Assembly: GCA_902514295.1 (NCBI GenBank)
Contig: CABXQE010000006.1
Coordinates: forward strand, 1 to 64,000
Origin: an uncultured SAR86 cluster bacterium
GTDB lineage: Bacteria; Pseudomonadota; Gammaproteobacteria; Magnimaribacterales; Magnimaribacteraceae
DNA length: 64,000 bases
Reading direction: 5' to 3'
Part shown: positions 16,146 through 24,912 of the stretch, piece after piece
Layout of the letters: every line of letters starts with the position of its first letter
How positions within the stretch are numbered: the first letter of the stretch is position 1
Notes under the pieces: model-generated
The model's database searches: none
The model's input: only the letters and a program-made list of their open reading frames with translations
What the model was told of the DNA's origin: nothing
Position numbers and translations under genes: made by a program

Positions 16146-19010
16146 ATGGAACCATCTACACAAACTACCGAAAAAACTACAAAAAAAGAAGTAAAACTTG
16201 AAGAAGAGAGATCTGCCATTGCACCGGGCCAAATGAGAGTCATTAAAAGAAATGGATCTGTAGTGTCTTATGATGCAGAGAAGATAGCGATTGCCATTAC
16301 CAAAGCTTTTCTGGCTGTGGAAGGTGGGGCAGCAGCCGCGTCAACTAGGATACATAATGAAGTAAATCAATTGGCAAATTCAGTGACAGGAACATTCTCT
16401 AAAAGGATGCCTTCAGGAGGAACCCTTCATATTGAAGAAATACAAGATCAAGTAGAACTTGAACTCATGCGTTCAGGAGAACAAAAAGTAGCAAGGGCAT
16501 ATGTTTTATATAGAGAAGAAAGAAAACAAATACGAAATAAAGAGGAGCCGAAAAAAGCAAAAGAAAAAGAAGAAGTAAAAATAGTCCTTGAGAATGGTGA
16601 TGAAGATACTCTCGATATGGGCAGGCTCGAAGAAATGGTCAATGAGGCGTGCGAAGGTTTAGAAGGAACTAACCCTCAACAGATTCTAGAAGAGGCAAAC
16701 AAAAACCTATACGACGGAGTATCTATAGAAGACGCAAGAACGTCCTTAGTCATGACTTCACGAACGCTCGTAGAACAAGAACCAAACTATACCTATGTAA
16801 CGGCAAGAATATTGCTAGACAATATAAGAACAGAATCACTGACTTATCTAGGGATGCAAAAACAAGCAACCCAAAAAGAAATGGCGACCCTTTACCCAGA
16901 AGCATTAAGAAACTTTCTAGCGAAGGGAGTAGAAAACGAGATATTAAATCCTGAACTTCTTGAGATGGATGTGGAGAAACTGGGTCAAGCCATGGAATCA
17001 ACAAGAGACAATGACTTTACGTACTTAGGATTGCAAACGCTTTATGATCGATACTTCATTCATGACAATGAAGTGAGGTATGAGCTGCCACAAGTTTTCT
17101 TCATGAGGGTTTCTATGGGGCTCGCTCTAGGAGAAGACCAAAGAGAGGAAAGGGCAATTGAATTCTATAACCTTCTTTCTAGCTTTGATTACATGAGTTC
17201 AACCCCTACCCTATTTAATTCTGGAACAAAGCACTCTCAACTATCTTCTTGCTATCTCACTACAGTACCTGATGACCTACATGGAATTTATGGAGCAATC
17301 CAAGATAACGCCATGCTCTCAAAATGGGCTGGAGGTCTAGGGAATGACTGGACTCCTGTAAGAGGTCTAGGGTCTCAAATAAAAGGAACAAATGGAAAGT
17401 CACAAGGAGTTGTTCCTTTTCTAAAAGTTGTTAACGACACCGCCGTAGCTGTTAATCAGGGTGGCAAGAGAAAAGGAGCCGTATGTTCTTACTTAGAAAC
17501 TTGGCATGTTGATATAGAAGAGTTTGTTGAGCTCAGAAAAAATACAGGAGATGATAGAAGAAGAACCCATGACATGAATACGGCAAACTGGGTTCCTGAC
17601 TTGTTCTTAAAAAGAGTTTCAGAAGATAAGCAATGGACCTTATTCACTCCAAGTGATACTCCTGACCTGCATGATTTGTACGGATTAGATTTTGAGAAGA
17701 GGTATGAAGAATACGAAGCCCAGACAGAAACAGGCGAAATAGAATTCTTCAAGAAAGTAGAGGCAAAGGAGCTGTGGAAAAAGATGCTTTCCATGGTTTT
17801 TGAAACTGGACACCCATGGATCACTTTCAAAGATGTTTGCAATCTTCGATCTCCGCAACAACACACTGGTGTGGTTCACTCTTCCAACCTTTGTACTGAA
17901 ATAACACTAAACACAAACCAGGACGAAATAGCTGTTTGTAATCTTGGATCTGTAAACCTAACTCACCATATCAAAGACGGAAAGATGGATGAGAAAAAAC
18001 TAGAAAAAACAATAAATACAGCTATAAGAATGCTTGATAACGTAATAGATATAAATTATTACGCAGTAAAAGCAGCCGAAACATCAAATATGTTACACCG
18101 ACCAATAGGTCTTGGAATTATGGGATTCCATGATGCTCTATATATGCTTGAAACCCCCTACGCTTCTGAAGAAGCTGTAGAATTTGCTGACCGATCAATG
18201 GAAATGGTTAGTTACTTTGCTATCAAAGCATCGAGCGATCTTGCCAAAGAGAGAGGTGCATACAAGTCCTACGAAGGGTCTCTCTGGAGCCAAGGGATAT
18301 TGCCTATAGACTCAATTAAGCTATTAAAAGAAAGCAGAGGCGAAAACTATCTAGATGTTGATGAAAGCTCAACTATGGATTGGGATGGACTAAGAAAGAC
18401 GGTTAAAAAACAAGGAATGAGGAATTCTAATGTTATGGCCATAGCGCCAACAGCAACGATAGCTAACATAACTGGCGTATCTCAATCCATTGAGCCTACT
18501 TACCAAAATCTCTATGTTAAATCTAACCTGTCGGGAGAATTCACCGTAACCAATATTCCCATGGTAGAAAACCTCAAAAAACTAGGTTTATGGGACTCTG
18601 TAATGATAAATGATCTTAAGTATTACGATGGAAGTGTAAAAGGCATTTCAAGAATTCCAGAAGAAACAAAAGAACTTTATGCCACTGCATTTGATATTGA
18701 ACCAAGATGGTTAATTGATGCAGCAAGCAGAAGACAGAAATGGATAGATCAAAGTCAATCATTAAATCTATATATAGATGAACCAAATGGCAAGAAGCTA
18801 GACATCATGTATCGCATGGCATGGCTCAGAGGTTTAAAAACAACCTATTACTTAAGGTCAAGATCTGCAACAACTGCAGAAAAATCAACTATAGCAACGG
18901 GTGAGTTAAATGCAGTATCAGCATCAGCGCCACCTGAAACACCTCAACCAGCGACAACAGCACCTTCTGCATGCTCTGTGTTAGATCCAGACTGTGATGC
19001 TTGTCAGTAA
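16146..19010 (+). CDS. nrdA: Class Ia ribonucleoside-diphosphate reductase, alpha subunit
   Basis: NrdA is the catalytic subunit that reduces ribonucleoside diphosphates to deoxy forms with NrdB's radical. The 954-residue protein has an N-terminal ATP-cone (about residues 30–120, [18 protein letters not shown]). A second, more divergent ATP-cone-like domain follows (about 143–235), as in Pseudomonas NrdA. Active-site segments are [12 protein letters not shown] (first redox Cys), [11 protein letters not shown] (thiyl-radical Cys and Glu), [12 protein letters not shown] (second redox Cys) and [11 protein letters not shown]. The C-terminal thioredoxin-contact cysteines are in the last residues, [12 protein letters not shown]. 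nrdB follows immediately. A good Shine-Dalgarno-like AGGAAGAGG lies upstream of the ATG. Confidence 0.97.
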   Translation: MEPSTQTTEKTTKKEVKLEEERSAIAPGQMRVIKRNGSVVSYDAEKIAIAITKAFLAVEGGAAAASTRIHNEVNQLANSVTGTFSKRMPSGGTLHIEEIQDQVELELMRSGEQKVARAYVLYREERKQIRNKEEPKKAKEKEEVKIVLENGDEDTLDMGRLEEMVNEACEGLEGTNPQQILEEANKNLYDGVSIEDARTSLVMTSRTLVEQEPNYTYVTARILLDNIRTESLTYLGMQKQATQKEMATLYPEALRNFLAKGVENEILNPELLEMDVEKLGQAMESTRDNDFTYLGLQTLYDRYFIHDNEVRYELPQVFFMRVSMGLALGEDQREERAIEFYNLLSSFDYMSSTPTLFNSGTKHSQLSSCYLTTVPDDLHGIYGAIQDNAMLSKWAGGLGNDWTPVRGLGSQIKGTNGKSQGVVPFLKVVNDTAVAVNQGGKRKGAVCSYLETWHVDIEEFVELRKNTGDDRRRTHDMNTANWVPDLFLKRVSEDKQWTLFTPSDTPDLHDLYGLDFEKRYEEYEAQTETGEIEFFKKVEAKELWKKMLSMVFETGHPWITFKDVCNLRSPQQHTGVVHSSNLCTEITLNTNQDEIAVCNLGSVNLTHHIKDGKMDEKKLEKTINTAIRMLDNVIDINYYAVKAAETSNMLHRPIGLGIMGFHDALYMLETPYASEEAVEFADRSMEMVSYFAIKASSDLAKERGAYKSYEGSLWSQGILPIDSIKLLKESRGENYLDVDESSTMDWDGLRKTVKKQGMRNSNVMAIAPTATIANITGVSQSIEPTYQNLYVKSNLSGEFTVTNIPMVENLKKLGLWDSVMINDLKYYDGSVKGISRIPEETKELYATAFDIEPRWLIDAASRRQKWIDQSQSLNLYIDEPNGKKLDIMYRMAWLRGLKTTYYLRSRSATTAEKSTIATGELNAVSASAPPETPQPATTAPSACSVLDPDCDACQ

Positions 19011-19024
19011 GAAAAGGAGAAGAA

Positions 19025-20257
19025 ATGTTAAATTGGGACGAATACGACGAAACTAAAGCAGCACCAAAACCTCAACAAGAGGTAAGACAAGAAGTCTCTG
19101 AGTCTGTTAGTGAAGAAACACAAGAACCGGTAGAAGAAAACTTCATGCCTGTTGAATCTGGTGATAGAGCAAAGCAAGCGAAAGACGCCATACAAGATTT
19201 AGATACCAAAGAAGGTGAAGAAGAACTAGAAGTCTTGGCTGGAAGAGTACAAGTAGATGATAAAGCGATGATAAATTGTAGAGCTGACTTGAATCAATTA
19301 GTGCCATTTAAATACGACTGGGCTTGGCAAAAGTACCTAGACGGAAGTGCTAACCACTGGATGCCTCAAGAAATTAACATGACGACAGACATTGCTCTTT
19401 GGAAGTCTGATGATGGCTTAACAGAAGATGAAAGAACGATTGTGATGAGAAACCTTGGGTTCTTTTCAACAGCAGACTCTCTTGTTGCTAATAACTTGGT
19501 GCTGGCCATATATAGATTGATAACGAATCCAGAGTGCAGGCAATACATATTAAGACAAAGCTTTGAAGAAGCTATCCATACACATGCTTACCAATACTGT
19601 ATTGAATCTTTAGGAATGGATGAGGGGGAGATATTTAATATGTACAGAGAAATCCCTAGTGTTGCCAAGAAAGCTTCATGGGGACTGAAATACACAAAAG
19701 AAATATCTGACCCTGGATTTGTAACTGGTACAGACGAAACTGACAAAAAGCTACTAAAAAACTTGATTGCTTTCTATTGCGTTCTTGAAGGTATCTTCTT
19801 CTACTGTGGCTTCACTCAAATTCTCTCTATGGGAAGAAGAAATAAGATGACCGGTACTGCGGAACAATTCCAATACATATTAAGAGATGAGTCTATGCAT
19901 CTAAACTTTGGTATCGATATGATTAACCAAATTAAAATAGAGAATCCTCATCTTTGGGATGAGCAAATGCGCCAAGAAGCAGCGCAAATGATTCTTGAAG
20001 GAACTGAGCTGGAAGTTCAGTATGCGAAAGACACGATGCCAAGAGGTATATTGGGAATGAACGCCAACATGATGGAAGAATACCTCCAATTTATAGCCAA
20101 CAGAAGGCTGGTCCAAATAGGTTTAGAGGAAGAATTTGAAGGAGCGACTAACCCCTTCCCTTGGATGTCAGAAATCATGGACTTAAGAAAAGAAAAAAAC
20201 TTCTTTGAGACTAGAGTTATTGAATACCAAACTGGCGGTGCTCTAAGCTGGGATTAA
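19025..20257 (+). CDS. nrdB: Class Ia ribonucleoside-diphosphate reductase, beta subunit
   Basis: NrdB houses the di-iron/tyrosyl radical cofactor for NrdA. Ligand helices are visible as [14 protein letters not shown] (Glu, His and the radical Tyr equivalent to Tyr122 of E. coli) and [10 protein letters not shown] (Glu, His). [11 protein letters not shown] lies between. I place the start at ATG 19025, preceded by AAGGAGA at 19014–19020; an in-frame ATG at 19001 overlapping nrdA has no such site. The protein is 410 residues, longer than E. coli NrdB because of an acidic N-terminal extension of about 85 residues, as in Pseudomonas-type NrdB. Confidence 0.95.
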   Translation: MLNWDEYDETKAAPKPQQEVRQEVSESVSEETQEPVEENFMPVESGDRAKQAKDAIQDLDTKEGEEELEVLAGRVQVDDKAMINCRADLNQLVPFKYDWAWQKYLDGSANHWMPQEINMTTDIALWKSDDGLTEDERTIVMRNLGFFSTADSLVANNLVLAIYRLITNPECRQYILRQSFEEAIHTHAYQYCIESLGMDEGEIFNMYREIPSVAKKASWGLKYTKEISDPGFVTGTDETDKKLLKNLIAFYCVLEGIFFYCGFTQILSMGRRNKMTGTAEQFQYILRDESMHLNFGIDMINQIKIENPHLWDEQMRQEAAQMILEGTELEVQYAKDTMPRGILGMNANMMEEYLQFIANRRLVQIGLEEEFEGATNPFPWMSEIMDLRKEKNFFETRVIEYQTGGALSWD

Positions 20258-20994
20258 ACACAAAGATAATTGCTCATCGAGGAGCTTCTGAAGACGCTCC
20301 AGAAAACACCCTTGCATCTGTTAAAGCTGCATTTGATCAAAGTGCTGATGGCGTCGAAGTGGATGTTCGACTAACTAAAGATAATCAGATCGTCTGCCAT
20401 CATGACAAGAGCTGTTTGAGAACCTCGGGAAATTCTATGACTATAAAAGATAGTGATTATGAAGAATTAAGCAAACTAGATATTGGTTCTTGGTTTGGAG
20501 ATGAATGGAAAGAAGAAACCATACCCCTGTTAAGAGAGGTTCTGGATTTAATTCCCAATAAAAAAGAGATATATATAGAAGTAAAAACTGGAACAGAAAT
20601 AATTGAGCATCTTCTTAAAGAGATTTATCAGCATAAAGAAAAAATGAACAAGGTAAGTATTATTTCCTTTTACCCTGAAGTTATTAAAGAAATTAAATCT
20701 TTAGCTCCTGAATTAACTGCCAATTTGTTAGTCAACTTTGAAGGCCCTAAATTAATAGAAGAGAATGAAATTGTAAGCATAATGAAAAAAATAAATGCAG
20801 ACGGTATAGGAGCACAAAACCATAAAGCCCTAGACGTTCATTTCTTTAACAAAATAAAAGGAGAAAATAAGAAAGTCCACGTTTGGACCGTTAACTCCAA
20901 AGAAGAAGCTAAGAGATATCATGAACTTGGCCTAAACTCTATAACGACTAACTGCCCTGGCATAATTAAAGAATATTTATCTAACTCTATTTAA
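20248..20994 (+). CDS. ugpQ: Glycerophosphodiester phosphodiesterase (non-canonical start)
   Basis: This enzyme hydrolyses glycerophosphodiesters to glycerol 3-phosphate and an alcohol. Reading upstream of the first conventional start (GTG at 20359) gives [20 protein letters not shown], which holds the essential HRG and PENT motifs. [17 protein letters not shown] then supplies the ExD and the second His. The frame is open back to 20224 and contains no ATG, GTG or TTG before the HRG, only CTG at 20248 and ATA/ATT codons. I use CTG 20248, which overlaps the nrdB stop by ten bases. The C-terminal part has [29 protein letters not shown], normal for the family. The symbol is tentative. Confidence 0.8.
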   Translation: MGLNTKIIAHRGASEDAPENTLASVKAAFDQSADGVEVDVRLTKDNQIVCHHDKSCLRTSGNSMTIKDSDYEELSKLDIGSWFGDEWKEETIPLLREVLDLIPNKKEIYIEVKTGTEIIEHLLKEIYQHKEKMNKVSIISFYPEVIKEIKSLAPELTANLLVNFEGPKLIEENEIVSIMKKINADGIGAQNHKALDVHFFNKIKGENKKVHVWTVNSKEEAKRYHELGLNSITTNCPGIIKEYLSNSI

Positions 20995-21023
20995 TATTTC
21001 TTTTTTTTTGCTTTAGTTCTATA

Positions 21024-21389
21024 GTGATTGTTATGAAAGATCATGATATTGGCTTCTTAGAGCTGGTTCAGAAATCACTAAAAAGCGTACCCGAATACGA
21101 CGTTCACCAAGTTAAAAATAAACTAGATAATTCAGAAGAGTTTTACTTGGTAGATGTCAGAGAAGATAGCGAGTGGATTGAAGGCAACATACCTAACTCT
21201 ATTCATATTGGTAAGGGGGTCATCGAAAGAGATATAACTACAATCATTCCTAATAAAGATGCTGAGATAGTTTTATACTGCCAAGGAGGATTTAGGTCTG
21301 CCCTTGCAGGAGAAAGCATTCAAAAGATGGGTTATAAGAATGTTTTTTCAATGAGGGGGGGCTACAGCGATTGGATCAATAATAATTGA
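21024..21389 (+). CDS. Rhodanese-domain sulfurtransferase
   Basis: This is a single-domain rhodanese of 121 residues. The fold is marked by EEFYLVDVREDSEWIEGNIPNSIHIG, and the active loop YCQGGFRSALA holds the persulfide-forming cysteine. MRGGYSDW near the C-terminus is the usual last strand-helix. Such proteins move sulfur from thiosulfate or other donors; the partner is not evident here. The start could be GTG 21024 or ATG 21033, and neither has a strong ribosome-binding site. Confidence 0.85.
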   Translation: MIVMKDHDIGFLELVQKSLKSVPEYDVHQVKNKLDNSEEFYLVDVREDSEWIEGNIPNSIHIGKGVIERDITTIIPNKDAEIVLYCQGGFRSALAGESIQKMGYKNVFSMRGGYSDWINNN

Positions 21390-21390
21390 A

Positions 21391-21408
21391 ATGAGTGGGG
21401 AGACTCAT
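21391..21408 (+). promoter_or_regulatory. Hairpin with the Shine-Dalgarno in its loop
   Basis: ATGAGT (21391–21396) and ACTCAT (21403–21408) are exact complements around the six-base loop GGGGAG. The loop is the only purine-rich ribosome-binding candidate for the ATG at 21414. The element sits between the rhodanese stop and the carboxyltransferase start. It could present or hide the site. Confidence 0.4.
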
Positions 21409-21413
21409 AACAC

Positions 21414-22769
21414 ATGTCATCTTCTAATAAAGTTGGAATTACAGAAGTTGTCTTAAGAGACGGCATTCAATCTCTATTAGCCACTAGAGTCCCCCTAAGG
21501 GACCTAGTTCCGATTATTCCAGTACTGGACAAGATTGGGTATTGGTCAATGGAGACGTGGGGAGGTGCCACTTATGACGCGTGCATAAGATATCTCAATG
21601 AAGACCCTTGGGAAAGGTTAAGGACTTTTGAGGCCTTGATGCCAAATACTCCTCAACAAATGCTTATAAGAGGTCAAAACCTAGTTGGTTATAAGCATTA
21701 TTCACAAAACGTTATTACTAGTTTTTTAGAAAAGTCTTCTGAGAATGGTATTAAGATTTTCAGAACTTTCGACGCCTTAAATGATTTTGAAAACATTGAA
21801 TTTACTATCAAAGAAGTGAAAAGGATTGGAAAACATGCCCAAGGAACAATAGCTTACACAACAAGTCCAGTTCATGACATGTCTACCTGGTTAGACCTTG
21901 GAAAGAAGATTGAGGATAGCGGAGCTGATTCTTTAGCCATAAAAGATATGGCGGGATTATTAAGACCATTTGATGCATTTGATTTGGTCTCTAATTTAAA
22001 ACAGAGCCTATCGATACCTATTCATATGCAAACTCACGCAACCACGGGTATGTCGTCTGCTACCAATATGAAAGCTATTGAAGCTGGAATAGACAACATT
22101 GATACTTCAATCTCTTCTTTGAGTATGACTTACGGACATTCTGCAACGGAGACTATGAATGCAATTTTTGAAGGTCAAGAGAGACAAATTGATCTAGACA
22201 TGGCTGCTTTAGAAGAATCTTCAGACTATTTTAAAGATATAAGAGAAAAGTACTCTGAATTTGAAGGTGATATGAAAGGTGTCGATACGACCATGTTGGT
22301 TAAGCAAGTTCCTGGAGGGATGATATCTAGCCTTGAAACTCAACTTAAATCTAATAAACAAGAAGATAAGATAGATCTTGTAAAAAATGAAATACCTAAA
22401 GTAAGAAAAGATTTTGGGTACCCTCCTCTGGTTACCCCAGCCTCTCAAATTGTAGGAGCTCAAGCACTGTTGAACGTAATGGATGGTCTTAGATATAAAA
22501 ATCTATCCAATGAGTCAATAAATCTCATTAAAGGTAATTACGGAAAATTACCGGGGGAAATAAAAGAAGATCTTAAGAAGCGAGTAGATTCCTTAGACGC
22601 AGTTGGAGAACCTCTGGATCCGGAAGAGCTACAAAGCATGAAGAAAGAATTAACAGAACTGTGTCTAAAAAACTCTTTACCCGATCTTTCAGAAAATGAA
22701 GAAATGCTTCTGACTTATATTTTATTCCCGAACATAGCTTTGAGATTCTTCCGAAGCCTAAATTTTTAA
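21414..22769 (+). CDS. Carboxyltransferase-domain protein (OadA / pyruvate carboxylase subunit B type) without biotin domain
   Basis: The protein aligns along its 451 residues with the carboxyltransferase part of oxaloacetate decarboxylase alpha and transcarboxylase 5S: VVLRDGIQSLLATR, ETWGGATYDACIRYLNEDPWERLR, MLIRGQNLVGYKHY, SLAIKDMAGLL (the carbamylated-lysine segment), HATTGM, QVPGGMISSLETQL and LVTPASQIVGAQA. It stops where the biotin-carrier domain would begin. The first histidine of the HxH metal pair is Gln here (IHMQTHATT), and the LRDAHQS of OadA reads LRDGIQS. It may be a stand-alone subunit or have changed chemistry. The downstream enolase-superfamily gene follows after 16 bases. 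Confidence 0.85.
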   Translation: MSSSNKVGITEVVLRDGIQSLLATRVPLRDLVPIIPVLDKIGYWSMETWGGATYDACIRYLNEDPWERLRTFEALMPNTPQQMLIRGQNLVGYKHYSQNVITSFLEKSSENGIKIFRTFDALNDFENIEFTIKEVKRIGKHAQGTIAYTTSPVHDMSTWLDLGKKIEDSGADSLAIKDMAGLLRPFDAFDLVSNLKQSLSIPIHMQTHATTGMSSATNMKAIEAGIDNIDTSISSLSMTYGHSATETMNAIFEGQERQIDLDMAALEESSDYFKDIREKYSEFEGDMKGVDTTMLVKQVPGGMISSLETQLKSNKQEDKIDLVKNEIPKVRKDFGYPPLVTPASQIVGAQALLNVMDGLRYKNLSNESINLIKGNYGKLPGEIKEDLKKRVDSLDAVGEPLDPEELQSMKKELTELCLKNSLPDLSENEEMLLTYILFPNIALRFFRSLNF

Positions 22770-22785
22770 GTGAATAGGAGAAAAA

Positions 22786-23985
22786 ATGAAACTAACAAAT
22801 ATTGAAACTTATGTTATTAAAACTGGTGAACCTAACTTAGGCGGTCTCTTCTGGTTTTTTATTAAACTTGAAACGGATGAAGGTATTGTTGGTTGGGGAG
22901 AGACCGCGGTTCTCTATACCCTACTAGGAGTAGAGGATGGATTTGAACAAAACTTAAAAGATATATTTGAACATTATCTTAAAGATCAAGACCCTCTGAA
23001 TAGAGAAACTCTTTATCACACTCTTTACGCTGGATTAACAGATCAACACCCTGATTACATAACTGTAGGGTTAATTAGCGCTATAGATATAGCCCTTTGG
23101 GATATAACCGGCAAATACTACAACACGCCTGTTTATAACCTGTTAGGAGGTAAATATAGAGATAGGATTAGGACTTATACATATATTTATGAAAGAGAAG
23201 TTAAAACAACTATTCACGAAGCCATAGGTGCATGGACAACAGATCCTCAACGCCTTGGAGAACTAGCATCAGAACTCGCCGATGAAGGCTTTACAGGTCT
23301 TAAATTTGATCCGCTGCCTCAAAAAGTATGGAGAAAAACGCCCTTTCCTCCTTGGGAAATCTCTCAAAAAGAATATGACCATGCGGAACAATCAGTTAAA
23401 GCTATCCGAGAGGCTGTTGGTACAAGAGCAGATATTTTAATAGGCACTCATGGTCAAATCACTCCTTCGGCTGCCAGAAGATTAGCTGCGAGAGTTGAAC
23501 AATATGATCCCCTTTGGCTGGAAGAACCTTGTCCACCAGAAAATTATAAAGAAATGGGAAAAATAGCCAGAAGTACTTCAATTCCTATAGCTTCCGGAGA
23601 AAGGCTCGTTACCTTGCACGAGTTCCAAAATCTATTTGATCAAGGTGGTTGCGCTTTTGCTCAACCGGACCTTGGTAGTTGTGGTGGAATTACTGCTTGC
23701 AAGAAGATTTCTACACTTGCTGAAGCTAATTACGTATTAATGGCGCCCCACGTTTGGGGAGGGCCTATTATTACTGCTGCTGCATTACAGATAGACGCAA
23801 ATATTCCTAACTTTCTAATTCAAGAAAGTATTGGAAAATCAGATGGATTCTTTGATGAAATAATCAAAGAGCCGTTTGTCTGGGAAAATGGAGACCTGAT
23901 TATTTCTGATAAACCAGGTATTGGGATTGAGCTAGATGAAGATAAGCTAGAGAATCACCGAAGTAAATTATCGGATCTACGTTAA
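22786..23985 (+). CDS. Mandelate racemase/muconate lactonizing enzyme family protein
   Basis: This is an enolase-superfamily enzyme of 399 residues, resembling sugar-acid dehydratases such as DgoD. The N-terminal capping domain (KLETDEGIVGWGETA) is followed by the barrel segments GFTGLKFDPL, GTHGQITPSAARRLA, DPLWLEEPCPPEN (metal Glu), IPIASGERL (metal Glu) and APHVWGGPI. The strand that normally carries the first metal-ligand Asp reads ILIGTHG, with Gly at the Asp position and the following His kept. The substrate cannot be told. A strong GGAGAAAA site precedes the ATG, and the gene appears co-transcribed with the carboxyltransferase gene. Confidence 0.85.
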   Translation: MKLTNIETYVIKTGEPNLGGLFWFFIKLETDEGIVGWGETAVLYTLLGVEDGFEQNLKDIFEHYLKDQDPLNRETLYHTLYAGLTDQHPDYITVGLISAIDIALWDITGKYYNTPVYNLLGGKYRDRIRTYTYIYEREVKTTIHEAIGAWTTDPQRLGELASELADEGFTGLKFDPLPQKVWRKTPFPPWEISQKEYDHAEQSVKAIREAVGTRADILIGTHGQITPSAARRLAARVEQYDPLWLEEPCPPENYKEMGKIARSTSIPIASGERLVTLHEFQNLFDQGGCAFAQPDLGSCGGITACKKISTLAEANYVLMAPHVWGGPIITAAALQIDANIPNFLIQESIGKSDGFFDEIIKEPFVWENGDLIISDKPGIGIELDEDKLENHRSKLSDLR

Positions 23986-23989
23986 GAGT

Positions 23990-24847
23990 TTAAAGATAAT
24001 TTGAGGCTGCTTCAGTAATTGCGTTGCCTTCAAGTCTTGCGTGATACATAGTCCTTGGTTCGGTTAAATCCCATGGACAAGCTTGATGCATTAAACATCT
24101 ATTGTCCCAAATCACTGCATCACCAGATTCCCAAGAATGGTGATAAGTCCAAAACTTGTTCCCTGTGGTGAACTCTTCAAGATCTTTCGCTAATTTCTGT
24201 GCTTCCATATCACTCATACCTGGAATTCTATGTACATGCCTACCTATAGTCAGACACTTAACTCCAGTTTCCGGGTGAGTTTTAACCAAAGGTCTTAAAG
24301 GTTTCGGATCGACATCAAAACCGTAACTATTAAACTCACTTTCTTCTTTAGATTTATGGCCAAAACGATCTTTTTGACTGAACTCATAAGAATGGAATGC
24401 AGATAATTCATCAATTTTATCTTTCATCTCTTGGTCAAGAGCCTCGTATGACGCCCTGCAATCAGCCCAACCAGTCTCACCACCCTTTTTAGGAACTATA
24501 TGGGCTGTAAAAACGGCTCCTTTAGCCTGAATGGGCATATAAGTGCTATCGTGATGCCATTCCATATTGCCTCTCAGGGATTTGACAATGTCATCGTCGT
24601 AAGGATCTCTAACAGTACCGTCTGTTCTAACGTTACTTATTGGGCTTAGATCAAATTCTAAGTTACCAAAGCGTTTAGCAAATTTTACCTGTTCTTCATT
24701 GTTTAAATTCTGACCTGGAAAAATTAAGAGAGCATGCTCCAGCCATAATTGATATAACTCTTGCATTTCATCTTCTTGGATATCTGTTAGAGCTATATCA
24801 AAAACTTTTGCTCCAAAAGATCTATCTAATTTTTCTACTTTGAACAC
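23990..24847 (-). CDS. TauD/TfdA-family 2-oxoglutarate/Fe(II)-dependent dioxygenase
   Basis: The 285-residue protein belongs to the TauD/TfdA group that hydroxylates sulfonates, phenoxyacetates or related carboxylates using 2-oxoglutarate. Iron ligands are recognisable as His and Asp in MEWHHDSTYM and His in NRCLMHQACPWDL. The 2-oxoglutarate arginine is in the following PRTMYHARLEG. The N-terminus FGAKVFDIALTDI and LIFPGQNL are family features. The substrate is not predictable. It is convergent with the enolase-superfamily gene (four bases between stops) and divergent from the amidohydrolase at 24913. Confidence 0.9.
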   Translation of the reverse strand: MFKVEKLDRSFGAKVFDIALTDIQEDEMQELYQLWLEHALLIFPGQNLNNEEQVKFAKRFGNLEFDLSPISNVRTDGTVRDPYDDDIVKSLRGNMEWHHDSTYMPIQAKGAVFTAHIVPKKGGETGWADCRASYEALDQEMKDKIDELSAFHSYEFSQKDRFGHKSKEESEFNSYGFDVDPKPLRPLVKTHPETGVKCLTIGRHVHRIPGMSDMEAQKLAKDLEEFTTGNKFWTYHHSWESGDAVIWDNRCLMHQACPWDLTEPRTMYHARLEGNAITEAASNYL

Positions 24848-24873
24848 TTCTATGACTTTACTGATTTATATGG

Positions 24874-24901
24874 TTGACCTAATATAAATCACTATTACAT
24901 T
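24874..24901 (+). promoter_or_regulatory. Candidate sigma-70 promoter for the amidohydrolase gene
   Basis: TTGACC (24874–24879) is followed after 16 bases by TACATT (24896–24901). The ATG is at 24913, so the leader would be about six bases. The -35 is strong (5 of 6) and the -10 fair (4 of 6). Confidence 0.35.
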
Positions 24902-24912
24902 TAAATAAAGAT

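Noticed and set aside
20224-20361. Programmed frameshift joining nrdB to the glycerophosphodiesterase
   Set aside because: The frames are in a -1 relation and the motifs start right after the nrdB stop, but no correctly phased slippery heptamer is present at the junction.
20359-20994. GTG 20359 as start of the glycerophosphodiesterase
   Set aside because: It would remove the HRG and PENT catalytic motifs that are encoded in frame just upstream.
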